Below, in pieces: positions 21,365-28,719 of a stretch of 28,719 bases of DNA. Below the pieces are notes generated by a model. That model made no database searches. It worked only from the letters and a program-made list of their open reading frames with translations, and was not told where the DNA came from. Made by a program: the position numbers and the translations under genes. Positions within the stretch are counted from its first letter, which is position 1. Each line of letters opens with the position of its first letter. The DNA is from an uncultured Burkholderiales bacterium. Its GTDB lineage: Bacteria; Pseudomonadota; Gammaproteobacteria; Burkholderiales; Burkholderiaceae_D. The stretch is from NCBI GenBank assembly GCA_903904635.1, contig CAIVDH010000410.1, forward strand, positions 1 to 28,719, in the 5' to 3' direction.

Positions 21365-21649
21365 TTAGCCCCAACGCATCAAAATCAACAACAACAAAAA
21401 GCCTATTGCCGCACCTATCCATTGCGTCACGTCAGTCAGGCCAGCCCATGCGAGATTGACATAGGCTGCTGATAACAGACCGATGAACAGGCGGTCGCCG
21501 CGCGTAGTCGGAATTGGCAATAAACCTTTGCGCTCGATACTGGGCGAGCGCAATTGCCAGAAAGTCATCCCGGCCAGCATGAGCACGATGCTGATAAAAA
21601 ATATCGCAATCGGCATCGTCCAGGCCATCCATGCAAATGCGTTAGTCAT
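21365..21649 (-). CDS. glpU: Small membrane protein GlpU (DUF2160 family)
   Basis: The 94-residue protein has about three hydrophobic segments: WTMPIAIFFISIVLMLAGMTF, LFIGLLSAAYVNLAWAGL, and WIGAAIGFLLLLILMRW. It matches the small protein coded between permease and binding protein in glycerol ABC operons (DUF2160, GlpU), whose role is not known. The start MTNAFAWMAWTMP at 21649 is one base after the glpQ stop and has GGGGAGG upstream. The frame is open to 21697, but that would overlap glpQ. The final MRWG tail is positively charged and probably cytoplasmic. Confidence 0.85.
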   Translation of the reverse strand: MTNAFAWMAWTMPIAIFFISIVLMLAGMTFWQLRSPSIERKGLLPIPTTRGDRLFIGLLSAAYVNLAWAGLTDVTQWIGAAIGFLLLLILMRWG

Positions 21650-21650
21650 C

Positions 21651-22456
21651 TTAAACCCTCCCCATTGCAAAGCCCTTGGCGATGTAATGCCGTACAAACC
21701 AGATCACCAATGCACCAGGCACGATCGTTAATGTGCCAGCAGCAGCAAGCACCCCCCAATCCATGCCGGCAGCTGAAACGGTACGCGTCATAGTTGCCGC
21801 AATTGGTTTGGCATTAACCGATGTGAGTGTACGTGCCAGCAGTAACTCGACCCAACTGAACATGAAGCAGAAAAATGCCGTTACGCCTATGCCAGATTTA
21901 ATCAGCGGCAGAAAAATTTTGACAAAAAATTTCGGGAATGAATAGCCATCGATATACGCCGTTTCATCTATCTCTTTAGGAATGCCAGACATGAAGCCTT
22001 CCAGTATCCATACCGCAAGCGGCACATTAAAAAGCAGATGCGCCAGCGCTACTGCAATATGCGTATCCATCAGGCCAAACGTGGAATAAAGTTGAAAAAA
22101 TGGTAGCAGAAAAACCGCAGGGGGCGTCATGCGATTCGTCAGTAACCAGAAGAACAAATGCTTGTCACCCAAAAATGAATAACGTGAAAACGCATTGCTG
22201 CCGGCAGAGCCAGTGTGACCGACATCACCATATTCAACGCAACATAAATAATGGAATTAATGTAGCCGCTATACCATGATTCACCAGTGAAAATCGTGAT
22301 GTAGTTATCGAAGGTAAGTTTGGCTGGCCACATCGTCATCACACCAATGATTTCTTCATTGGTCTTGAGTGACATATTGAGCATCCAATAAATCGGCAAT
22401 AACGAAGCCAGCAGAAAACCCACCAGCATCAAGCGAGAGAAATTTGCGCGCATCAT
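21651..22456 (-). pseudogene. glpQ: Glycerol ABC transporter permease GlpQ, frameshifted
   Basis: Two overlapping pieces make up one permease. The first (from the ATG at 22456) reads MMRANFSRLMLVGFLLASLLPIYW and continues to ALPAA. The family then needs AFSRYSFLGDKHLFFWLL, which is present in the next frame and runs to GFAMGRV. The break is near 22194-22197. Restoring one base in GCAGCA-ATGCG (giving TAT GCG) rejoins the frames into a 268-residue protein, the normal length. The second piece contains the EAA loop region ETAYIDGYSFPKFFVKIFLPL. The start overlaps the glpP stop by ATGA. All residues on both sides look conserved, so the mutation is recent or is a sequencing error. If real, the importer lacks a membrane half. 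Confidence 0.9.
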
Positions 22457-23322
22457 GCTTTGTCTCCGGTGCCGACGCGCTGCATCCAGTTGTACAAGAC
22501 AAATGAGAACAGCAAAATAATCAGAAAATAAATCAGTGAAAATGCAGCTGCAGGGCCCAGATCAAACTGACCTACTGCTTTTTGCGTCAGATATTGCGAG
22601 AGGAATGTTGTTGCATTACCAGGGCCGCCGCCAGTCAAAACAAATGGTTCGGTATAAATCATGAAGCTGTCCATGAAACGCAGCAGCACCGCAATCATTA
22701 ATACATTGCGCAGCTTAGGTAATTGTATAAATCGAAACACAGCAAAGCGTGAGGCACCATCAATGCGTGCGGCCTGATAGTAGGCATCGGGAATCGCGCG
22801 CAAGCCCGCATAGCAAAGCAAAATCACCAACGGCGTCCAGTGCCACACATCCATCACCAGTACTGTCACCCACGCATCAATTGAATTGCCGGTGTAGTTG
22901 TAACTAATGCCCATGCTATTAATGGTCTTGCCCATCAGGCCAATATCACCACGTCCAAAAATTTGCCAGATGGTACCGACTACATTCCAGGGAATCAGCA
23001 AAGGCAGTGCCACTAACACTAGTGCCAGCGATGCGCGCCAGCCTTGCGCCGGCATCGTTAGTGCTACGCCTATACCTAGTGGGATTTGTATCGCCAGCAC
23101 AGCCAGTGAAAATACTAACTGGCGAAACAGCGCGCTATGCAGATCACTGTCACGCATTACAGCGCGAAACCATTCCATGCCGACGAACACCGACTGATCC
23201 GGTCCAAGAATATCCTGCACTGAATAATTCACTACCGTCATCAGCGGCATCACCGCAGAAAACGCGACGGAAAGTATCACTGGCAAAATCAGCCACCAGG
23301 CTTTGTTGTTATAGGTTTTCAT
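22453..23322 (-). CDS. glpP: Glycerol ABC transporter permease GlpP
   Basis: The 289-residue inner-membrane permease has about six transmembrane segments and the EAA loop AYYQAARIDGASRFAVFRFI that contacts the ATPase. The frame opens at 23349, but that start overlaps glpT by 26 bases. MKTYNNKAWWLILPVILSV at 23322 is one base after the glpT stop and matches the family N-terminus. It overlaps the glpQ start by four bases, so the two permeases are translationally coupled. It is intact, unlike its partner GlpQ. Confidence 0.94.
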   Translation of the reverse strand: MKTYNNKAWWLILPVILSVAFSAVMPLMTVVNYSVQDILGPDQSVFVGMEWFRAVMRDSDLHSALFRQLVFSLAVLAIQIPLGIGVALTMPAQGWRASLALVLVALPLLIPWNVVGTIWQIFGRGDIGLMGKTINSMGISYNYTGNSIDAWVTVLVMDVWHWTPLVILLCYAGLRAIPDAYYQAARIDGASRFAVFRFIQLPKLRNVLMIAVLLRFMDSFMIYTEPFVLTGGGPGNATTFLSQYLTQKAVGQFDLGPAAAFSLIYFLIILLFSFVLYNWMQRVGTGDKA

Positions 23323-23323
23323 A

Positions 23324-24409
23324 TCAAAGCGCCCGTTTGTCGTTGACATAATAAAGCGTACGCGCTGGCGGGAATTGCAGCCAGACCGTATCGCCGCTCA
23401 CGCCGGGTTGCTGATGCAGTTTGGCTGCGATTTTATAGTCGCCAAGCTGGCAAACTGCCAGCCAATGCGTACCCAGATTGCGCACCGTGTTTAATTGCGC
23501 CGGTAATGCGCCATCTGTTTTTTCTTTGCTGCAGCCGACATACTCAGGCCGTATACCCAAACGCACGTTGCTGCTGGCTGGCCCAATTGGTATGCCCGCC
23601 GGCACAGGCAATGGCTGATCTACACCGGGAATCCTGGCAAGCTGATGCGCAACTGTACAAGGCAGCAGATTCATACCGGGGTTGCCGATGAAGTAGCCAA
23701 CAAAAGTATGTTCAGGCTCTTCAAATAATGCTTGCGCACTACCCACTTGAACCACTTCACCTTGCGTCATCACCACCACTTGATCAGCAAAAGTCAGTGC
23801 TTCGATTTGATCATGCGTGACATAAATGAGCGAGAGTTTTAGCTCATGATGAATCTCTTTTAGCTTGCGTCGTAACAGCCATTTCAAATGCGGATCAATC
23901 ACCGTCAGCGGTTCATCAAACAACACGGCGGCGACATCTGGGCGCACCAGACCACGACCTAATGAAATTTTTTGTTTGGCGTCTGCCGTCAGGCCGCTGG
24001 CGCGATGATTTAGATCCGGCGTCAGTTCGAGTATCTCGGCGATCTGGTCTACACGTTTTTTTATATCTGCATTTTTCCAGCCGCGATTTTTTAACGGGAA
24101 GGCGAGATTTTCACGCACCGTCATCGTGTCGTAAATCACGGGGAACTGAAACACCTGCGCGATGTTGCGTGACTCAGTGGGCAGCTTGGTGACATCTTTG
24201 CCGTCGAACAGTACTTTGCCCTGCGAAGGCGGCACCAGTCCCGAAATAATATTCAGTAGCGTAGTTTTGCCACAGCCTGAAGGACCGAGCAGCGCATAGG
24301 CGCCGCCATCATCCCAGGTCATGGTCATAGGCAGCAACGCATAGTCCGATGGCTGGGAAGGGTTAGCTTTGTAGGCGTGAGCCAGATTGACTAATTCAAT
24401 GCGTGCCAT
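23324..24409 (-). CDS. glpT: Glycerol ABC transporter ATPase GlpT
   Basis: The 361-residue ABC ATPase is of the CUT1 (MalK-like) type with a C-terminal regulatory OB-like domain. The Walker A motif GPSGCGKTT is at 42-50, the Walker B motif AVLFDEP at 161-167, and the switch histidine H199 is in YVTHDQ. The ABC signature is degenerate: GLTADAKQ (about 139-146) in place of LSGGQ. The start at 24409 is two bases after the glpS stop and has AGGAG upstream. The frame opens earlier (24439), but that overlaps glpS. The partner GlpS has a proper LSGGQ, so the heterodimer can form one normal ATP site. The name GlpT here refers to the rhizobial operon, not the E. coli G3P antiporter. Confidence 0.93.
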   Translation of the reverse strand: MARIELVNLAHAYKANPSQPSDYALLPMTMTWDDGGAYALLGPSGCGKTTLLNIISGLVPPSQGKVLFDGKDVTKLPTESRNIAQVFQFPVIYDTMTVRENLAFPLKNRGWKNADIKKRVDQIAEILELTPDLNHRASGLTADAKQKISLGRGLVRPDVAAVLFDEPLTVIDPHLKWLLRRKLKEIHHELKLSLIYVTHDQIEALTFADQVVVMTQGEVVQVGSAQALFEEPEHTFVGYFIGNPGMNLLPCTVAHQLARIPGVDQPLPVPAGIPIGPASSNVRLGIRPEYVGCSKEKTDGALPAQLNTVRNLGTHWLAVCQLGDYKIAAKLHQQPGVSGDTVWLQFPPARTLYYVNDKRAL

Positions 24410-24411
24410 CG

Positions 24412-25509
24412 TCAGGCTCCTGCATGGCCGGGTGCGCAAAGTAACGCACCTTCAGCACTAAATAAAAACAGTTCATCAGGGCGAAAATGCATCGTCACGG
24501 CCTGACCGATTGCCAGCGTGTGCACGCCAGGTAGTTGTGCCACCAGACTGATGTTGCCGCGATGAAGATGCGCATAAGTTTCAGAGCCACTGATTTCTGC
24601 CAGATCCAGCGTCGCTGCTGCAGTGAAATCAACACGCTCATCACCAGACAAGCGCAAGCTGTGAGCACGCAAACCCAGCATGATTTTTTCATGTCCGGAG
24701 GCCTTTGCACGCTGCTCGGAAGAGAGCGTTATTTGCAAGCCTTCGGCCAGATGCGCAATGCCGTCACCAGCTAAGCGTGCTTCGATTAAATTAATTGGCG
24801 GGTCGCTGAAGGTGCGCGCAGTTTGTATGGAGTTTGGTGCATTAAATACGGAGAGCGTATCGCCTTGCTGCAGCAGCCGGCCTTCATGCATTACTAATGT
24901 GTGACCGCCTAGTTGCAATGCTTCCAGTGGCTCGGTGGTTGCATACACAACCGTCGTTTTACCACCAGAGAAAAGTTCAGTCAGCTCGCTGCGCAATTCT
25001 TCGCGCAATTTGTAATCAAGATTAACCAGCGGCTCGTCCAGCAATAAAAGACCCGCATCTTTAATCAGCGCGCGCGCTAATGCGGTTCGTTGTTGCTGGC
25101 CGCCAGAGAGTGCAGCAGGTGACCGATCTAGATACGCAGAAATATGCAAACGCTCAGCCATAGAATTTACACGCTGTCGTATCTCATCGTTAGACAACAG
25201 CCCTGCAATACGCAGCGGCGATGCAATATTTTCAAATACAGTTAAAGACGGATAGTTGATGAACTGCTGATACACCATAGCCAGATTACGCTCTCGCACC
25301 GGTACGCCGGTAACATCGACACCATCAGCGATGACCTTGCCCTCACTGGGCTTGTCCAAGCCAGCCATAAGGCGCATTAACGTAGTTTTGCCCGCCAGCG
25401 TCGTACCCAAAATCACGTTGATCACGCCGGGAACCAGCGCGACCGTCATAGGGTACAGATGGGTTTCAGCGCCCAGCTTTTTACTGACGCTTGTTAATTC
25501 AAGGCGCAC
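24412..25509 (-). CDS. glpS: Glycerol ABC transporter ATPase GlpS
   Basis: The 365-residue ABC ATPase has an unusual Walker A GTTLAGKTT (residues 35-43), a canonical signature LSGGQQQR (134-141) and Walker B LLLLDEP (154-160). The switch histidine is replaced by threonine: VYATTEP (T192) where the family consensus reads VYVTHDQ. The defect complements that of GlpT. The start is GTG at 25509 with TAGGAG six bases before it. It is the first transporter gene after glpD, 61 bases away, with a hairpin in the gap. Confidence 0.93.
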   Translation of the reverse strand: MRLELTSVSKKLGAETHLYPMTVALVPGVINVILGTTLAGKTTLMRLMAGLDKPSEGKVIADGVDVTGVPVRERNLAMVYQQFINYPSLTVFENIASPLRIAGLLSNDEIRQRVNSMAERLHISAYLDRSPAALSGGQQQRTALARALIKDAGLLLLDEPLVNLDYKLREELRSELTELFSGGKTTVVYATTEPLEALQLGGHTLVMHEGRLLQQGDTLSVFNAPNSIQTARTFSDPPINLIEARLAGDGIAHLAEGLQITLSSEQRAKASGHEKIMLGLRAHSLRLSGDERVDFTAAATLDLAEISGSETYAHLHRGNISLVAQLPGVHTLAIGQAVTMHFRPDELFLFSAEGALLCAPGHAGA

Positions 25510-25528
25510 TATGTCTCCTAAAGTTTGA

Positions 25529-25575
25529 GGCAGCCGGTTTTATTTTTAACGGCGGTCTGCCTATCTTTTTTTATT
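25529..25575 (+). terminator. Terminator-like hairpin in glpD-glpS gap, plus-strand orientation
   Basis: GGCAGCCG (25529-25536) pairs with CGGTCTGCC (25553-25561) with one bulged T, and then TATCTTTTTTTATT follows on the plus strand. Oriented this way it would stop transcription running against glpD. On the minus strand it is only a hairpin with an upstream A-run, so glpD-glpS co-transcription is not blocked. Confidence 0.5.
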
Positions 25576-27097
25576 GCTGTAGTGCGATCCACTGATCGAT
25601 CTTCTGTGCGGTATCGGCTGGGACATGTAAACCCAGCTTGGAACGTCGCCACAGTATATCGGCCCCCGAGGATGCCCACTCCGTTTTCATGAGGTATTGC
25701 AATTCTGCTTCATATAATCCGCTGGCCAGTTCTTGCCCCATGTCGGCTAGCGTGAGTCTGTCTTCAAGCAAACGATTGATGCGTGAACCATAAGCGCGAA
25801 CATAGCGCGCAATTAGTTTCGCAGGCAGCCAGGCGTAGCGCGCCTGTAGCTGCGTGACATAAGCTTCATATTCTGTAACGGCTCGGTTTTGCGGCGTCTT
25901 GCCGTATAAATCACCACCTGGCAGGCAAGCTTCTGCGGTCCAGCTGGCTTGATGGTTACCTAGTCGCGGCGCGATCATGTCGACCGCTTCTTCTGCAAGT
26001 TTGCGGAACGTCGTGATCTTGCCACCAAAAACCGACAGCAGGGGCGCTGATTCATTATCGAGGTCAAGCTTGTAGTCGCGCGTAATTTCAGAGGCATTGG
26101 CTGAATCATCTTCAAGCAAAGGCCGCACACCGGAATAAGACCACACCACATCGCTGGGATGAATCGGCTTTTGAAAATAGCGCTGGGTCAGCTCGCATAA
26201 ATATGCAATTTCAGATTGATCGATTTCCACCTTATTAGTATCGCCGTGATACTCCAGGTCAGTCGTGCCTATCAGGGTGAAATCTTCCTCATAGTCGATC
26301 GCGAAAACAATGCGACCATCCGGGTTTTGGAAAATATACGCAAACGGGTGATCAAATAATTTTTTCACCACGATATGACTGCCCTTGATCAGCCGCAGCG
26401 CTTTGGAACTCGGGCGGCTGGCCGCATCATGTAGAAACTGCGCAGCCCATGGTCCGGCCGCATTAACCAGACAACGCGCCTCTATCTTGGTAACGGTGCC
26501 GTTAGCGTTGCGCAGCGTTGCGTGCCATTTGTCGCCTTCGCGTCGGGCCTGCTCACAGCGTGTATGCGTGAAAATCTTTGCGCCTTTTTCGGCCGCATCC
26601 AGAACATTCAACACCACCAGTCTGGCGTCATCTACCCAGCCATCTGAGTACACAAAACCCTTGGAAAATTCGGGCTTCAACGCTTTGCCGGCAACATGCG
26701 TGCGTAAATTTATGCTGCCAGAGGGCGGCAGTAACTCACGCTTGGCCAGATAGTCATAGACCAGCAGGCCAGCACGTATCATCCATGCCGGGCGCTGACC
26801 TTTGTCATGTGGCATCACAAAACGCATAGGCCACATAATGTGTGGCGCGCTACGCAGTAATACTTCGCGTTCAATTAAAGCTTTGCGTACCAGTCCGAAT
26901 TCGTAATTCTCAAGATAGCGTAGCCCGCCGTGTATCAGTTTGGTTGAAGCAGAAGAGGTATGGGCAGCAAGATCATCTTTTTCACACAGCACGACAGACA
27001 AGCCACGGCCGGCTGCATCCCGTGCGATACCCGCACCGTTAATACCGCCGCCTATGATGAGTACATCACAGGCCTGAAATTGTTGAGCTTGCTCCAT
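25571..27097 (-). CDS. glpD: Aerobic glycerol-3-phosphate dehydrogenase
   Basis: The 508-residue FAD enzyme oxidises sn-glycerol 3-phosphate to dihydroxyacetone phosphate at the inner membrane and reduces ubiquinone. The FAD motif LIIGGGINGAGIARDAAGRG is at residues 13-32, and the GlpD signatures TSSASTKLIHGGLRYLE and FVYSDGWVDDARLVVLN are present. The C-terminal domain carries CLPGGDLYG. Length is typical. It heads the minus-strand glp operon and is divergent from the DeoR-type repressor, with a 266-base regulatory gap. Confidence 0.97.
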   Translation of the reverse strand: MEQAQQFQACDVLIIGGGINGAGIARDAAGRGLSVVLCEKDDLAAHTSSASTKLIHGGLRYLENYEFGLVRKALIEREVLLRSAPHIMWPMRFVMPHDKGQRPAWMIRAGLLVYDYLAKRELLPPSGSINLRTHVAGKALKPEFSKGFVYSDGWVDDARLVVLNVLDAAEKGAKIFTHTRCEQARREGDKWHATLRNANGTVTKIEARCLVNAAGPWAAQFLHDAASRPSSKALRLIKGSHIVVKKLFDHPFAYIFQNPDGRIVFAIDYEEDFTLIGTTDLEYHGDTNKVEIDQSEIAYLCELTQRYFQKPIHPSDVVWSYSGVRPLLEDDSANASEITRDYKLDLDNESAPLLSVFGGKITTFRKLAEEAVDMIAPRLGNHQASWTAEACLPGGDLYGKTPQNRAVTEYEAYVTQLQARYAWLPAKLIARYVRAYGSRINRLLEDRLTLADMGQELASGLYEAELQYLMKTEWASSGADILWRRSKLGLHVPADTAQKIDQWIALQQ

Positions 27098-27152
27098 AGT
27101 AGCGATAAAAATCTATGCCCAAAAGAAAGTAATGCGCAATGTGAGCGATTAC

Positions 27153-27197
27153 TCTCCGCTCCAGCCTTAATTTTGTTGAGGTTGGCGCGGAGATTTT
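27153..27197 (+). terminator. Large imperfect inverted repeat in the glpD leader, terminator-like on plus strand
   Basis: TCTCCGCTCCAGCC (27153-27166) and GGTTGGCGCGGAGA (27180-27193) pair at 13 of 14 positions as plus-strand RNA (one G-U, one mismatch), with a 13-base loop, then TTTTCTC. In the minus-strand glpD leader the same arms pair at 12 of 14. It could terminate plus-strand transcripts, fold the glpD leader or be an operator. Only the repeat is seen; the role is inferred. Confidence 0.5.
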
Positions 27198-27253
27198 CTC
27201 AAGACAGCGGATAACTGTTCTTTCAGAAATTGCTAAATCAGTGCACTCTGCTG

Positions 27254-27281
27254 ATAATATGCAACAAAGATAGTCGGTAAA
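27254..27281 (-). promoter_or_regulatory. Candidate promoter of the glpD operon
   Basis: On the minus strand TTTACC (-35) and TATTAT (-10) are 16 bases apart. An overlapping alternative pairs TTGATT with TATCTT at 17 bases. The leader to the glpD ATG would be about 150 bases and contains the large inverted repeat. I cannot point to a convincing GlpR operator. Confidence 0.4.
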
Positions 27282-27363
27282 CAAACAAAAATCAACATAA
27301 TACCTATCAAATGCGTTCGCTTTTTTTCATTATTTGCTTTTTCATAATCTGCCTGGAGATGCC

Positions 27364-28125
27364 ATGACGCTCAATCCCCGTCAGCGCCGCCTGCTTGAAG
27401 CGGTCCGGCGGCATGTCACCGTCTCGGTGGAAGATCTCGCGCAGCAACTGGATGTCACACCACAAACCGTGCGCCGCGACGTCAAGCTAATGGAAGAGGC
27501 CAAACTGCTGGCGCGTTATCACGGCGGCGTGGGTCTGCCATCTTCTGTGGAAAATATCGATTACAGCCAGCGCCAGGTATTGAATATTGATGCCAAGCGC
27601 CGCATTGCTGCAGCAGTCGCAGAGCGGGTCAGACCTGGCAGCTCATTGCTCATCAACATAGGTACTACCACCGAGGAAGTCGCGCGGGCGCTGGTGCACC
27701 ATGAAGGCTTGCATGTGGTGACCAATAACCTGAATGTGGCAGTGATTTTGGCGGACAAACCGGGCTGCGAAGTGATTTTGGCCGGCGGCATAGTGCGCGG
27801 ACGCGATCGCGGCATTGTTGGTGAAGTCACGGTAGATTTCATCCGTCAATTCAAGGTGGATGTGGGCATCATCGGCGTGTCTAGTATTGAGCCAGACGGC
27901 ACCTTGCGCGATTTCGATGCACGTGAAGTCAGGGTGGCGCAGGCGATTATTGAACAGTCGCGTGAAGTCTGGCTGGTTGCCGATCACGATAAATTTGGCC
28001 GCCAGGCTATGGTGCGGCTGGCGCATTTATCCCAGATTGATGTCCTTTTTTGCGACGCGCCGCCGCCACTGGCAATGGGCACTATCCTCAAAGAAGCCCA
28101 CGTAGAAGTCGTCGTGGCGCCATAA
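27364..28125 (+). CDS. glpR: DeoR-family glycerol regulon repressor GlpR
   Basis: The 253-residue DeoR-family repressor has an N-terminal helix-turn-helix VSVEDLAQQLDVTPQTVRRDVKLM (about residues 20-43, shown in pieces VSVEDLAQQLDV and TPQTVRRDV) and a C-terminal sugar-phosphate sensor domain with NIGTTTEEVARAL. Members bind DNA in the absence of their phosphorylated ligand, which for GlpR is glycerol 3-phosphate. The frame opens at 27334, but the ATG at 27364 has TGGAG upstream and gives the family start MTLNPRQRRLLEAV. It is divergent from glpD, which it most likely represses together with the transporter genes. Confidence 0.9.
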   Translation: MTLNPRQRRLLEAVRRHVTVSVEDLAQQLDVTPQTVRRDVKLMEEAKLLARYHGGVGLPSSVENIDYSQRQVLNIDAKRRIAAAVAERVRPGSSLLINIGTTTEEVARALVHHEGLHVVTNNLNVAVILADKPGCEVILAGGIVRGRDRGIVGEVTVDFIRQFKVDVGIIGVSSIEPDGTLRDFDAREVRVAQAIIEQSREVWLVADHDKFGRQAMVRLAHLSQIDVLFCDAPPPLAMGTILKEAHVEVVVAP

Positions 28126-28235
28126 AAATGCAGTACTTGAATAAACCATGCCAATAAGCCGCAAAGTTCCTGGCCATTGTCGGTGCAGTTTCGGCGATAA
28201 TATTCCTCTCAATTAAGACCGCACTAAGGATACGA

Positions 28236-28719
28236 ATGTCTATGCAATTCGCCCCTCTGAAAAATGATACTTTTTTACGCGCTCTGCAGCGCCAGCCCAC
28301 AGACTACACGCCGCTGTGGCTGATGCGCCAGGCCGGCCGTTATCTGCCTGAGTATCGTGAAACCCGAAAAAAAGCAGGCTCATTTATGGGTCTGGCGACC
28401 AATCCGGACTATGCCACCGAAGTGACCCTGCAGCCTTTGGAGCGTTACAAGCTTGATGCGGCCATTCTTTTTTCAGACATTCTGACCGTACCCGACGCAA
28501 TGGGGCTGGGTCTGTCATTCGCTGAAGGTGAGGGCCCGCGTTTTGCGCATCCGTTGCGGGATGAAAAGGCAGTGTTGGCCTTGCGTGCGCCTGACCTCTC
28601 TAACTTGCAATATGTATTTGATGCCGTAACCCAGATTCGTCACACTCTGGATGGACGGGTGCCACTGATCGGCTTTTCAGGTAGCCCTTGGACACTGGCT
28701 TGTTATATGGTTGAAGGCG
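28236..28719 (+). CDS. hemE: Uroporphyrinogen decarboxylase, 5' part
   Basis: The first 161 residues of HemE are present, and the gene runs off the window (full length is about 350-360). The enzyme decarboxylates the four acetate side chains of uroporphyrinogen III to give coproporphyrinogen III in haem synthesis. The signature [19 protein letters not shown] (about residues 27-45) is diagnostic, and [26 protein letters not shown] and [13 protein letters not shown] follow. The ATG at 28236 has TAAGGA five bases upstream. A second ATG at 28242 is possible but is spaced less well. The 110 bases after glpR show no clear terminator. Confidence 0.96.
   Translation, partial: MSMQFAPLKNDTFLRALQRQPTDYTPLWLMRQAGRYLPEYRETRKKAGSFMGLATNPDYATEVTLQPLERYKLDAAILFSDILTVPDAMGLGLSFAEGEGPRFAHPLRDEKAVLALRAPDLSNLQYVFDAVTQIRHTLDGRVPLIGFSGSPWTLACYMVEG

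Noticed and set aside
21285..21422. N-terminal extension of GlpV to 620 residues
   Set aside because: The extension overlaps glpU, has no export signal, and a GTG with a strong ribosome site and signal peptide lies at 21284.
20935..21459. 174-codon plus-strand frame across glpV and glpU
   Set aside because: It is opposite two well-supported genes and serine-rich from reverse reading, with no independent start signal.
22190..22200. Programmed frameshift in glpQ
   Set aside because: No canonical slippery heptamer or downstream structure is evident, and a one-base deletion restores the family sequence exactly. It is kept only as a side possibility.

Overview
The window looks like the chromosome of a betaproteobacterium, most likely Burkholderiales and possibly near Oxalobacteraceae. 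This rests on the run mnmG-rsmG-parA-parB-atpIBEFHAGDC, a GlpSTPQUV-type glycerol ABC transporter, and hemE beyond it. The genus is not established. I see no phage, insertion sequence, CRISPR array, tRNA or rRNA, and no recognisable defence system.

Left end (1-5.1 kb). A LysR-type regulator is divergent from a CoA-acylating (methyl)malonate-semialdehyde dehydrogenase (mmsA) and an FAD-dependent GMC oxidoreductase. This arrangement matches the 3-hydroxypropionate catabolic module hpdR / mmsA-hpdH: 3-hydroxypropionate to malonate semialdehyde to acetyl-CoA. A likely LysR-type operator and promoter lie in the divergent gap. A TauE/SafE-family membrane permease follows.

Chromosome maintenance block (5.1-9.6 kb). 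Two parS sites form a perfect 18-bp inverted repeat just upstream of mnmG, rsmG, parA and parB. The sites, the ParB that binds them and the ParA motor are therefore within 4.5 kb.

ATP synthase operon (9.7-16.9 kb). A strong sigma70-like promoter precedes atpI-atpB-atpE-atpF-atpH-atpA-atpG-atpD-atpC. All are intact, and a textbook intrinsic terminator closes the operon. Three intercistronic hairpins and a U-rich leader before atpE may tune subunit stoichiometry.

Islet (16.9-17.95 kb). This AT-rich stretch holds the decayed remains of a CoA-binding (YccU-like) protein gene and a 246-residue predominantly helical protein that I cannot assign. It is the least explained part of the window.

Glycerol regulon (17.9-28.1 kb). 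On the minus strand the order is glpD, glpS, glpT, glpP, glpQ, glpU, glpV, glpK, with a DeoR-family repressor (glpR) divergent from glpD. GlpV captures glycerol, GlpP/GlpQ form the channel, GlpS/GlpT hydrolyse ATP, GlpK phosphorylates glycerol and GlpD oxidises glycerol 3-phosphate. glpQ as given carries a one-base frameshift that should abolish the permease unless it is a sequencing error. The two ATPases have complementary defects that predict one normal and one degenerate ATP site. The window ends inside hemE.
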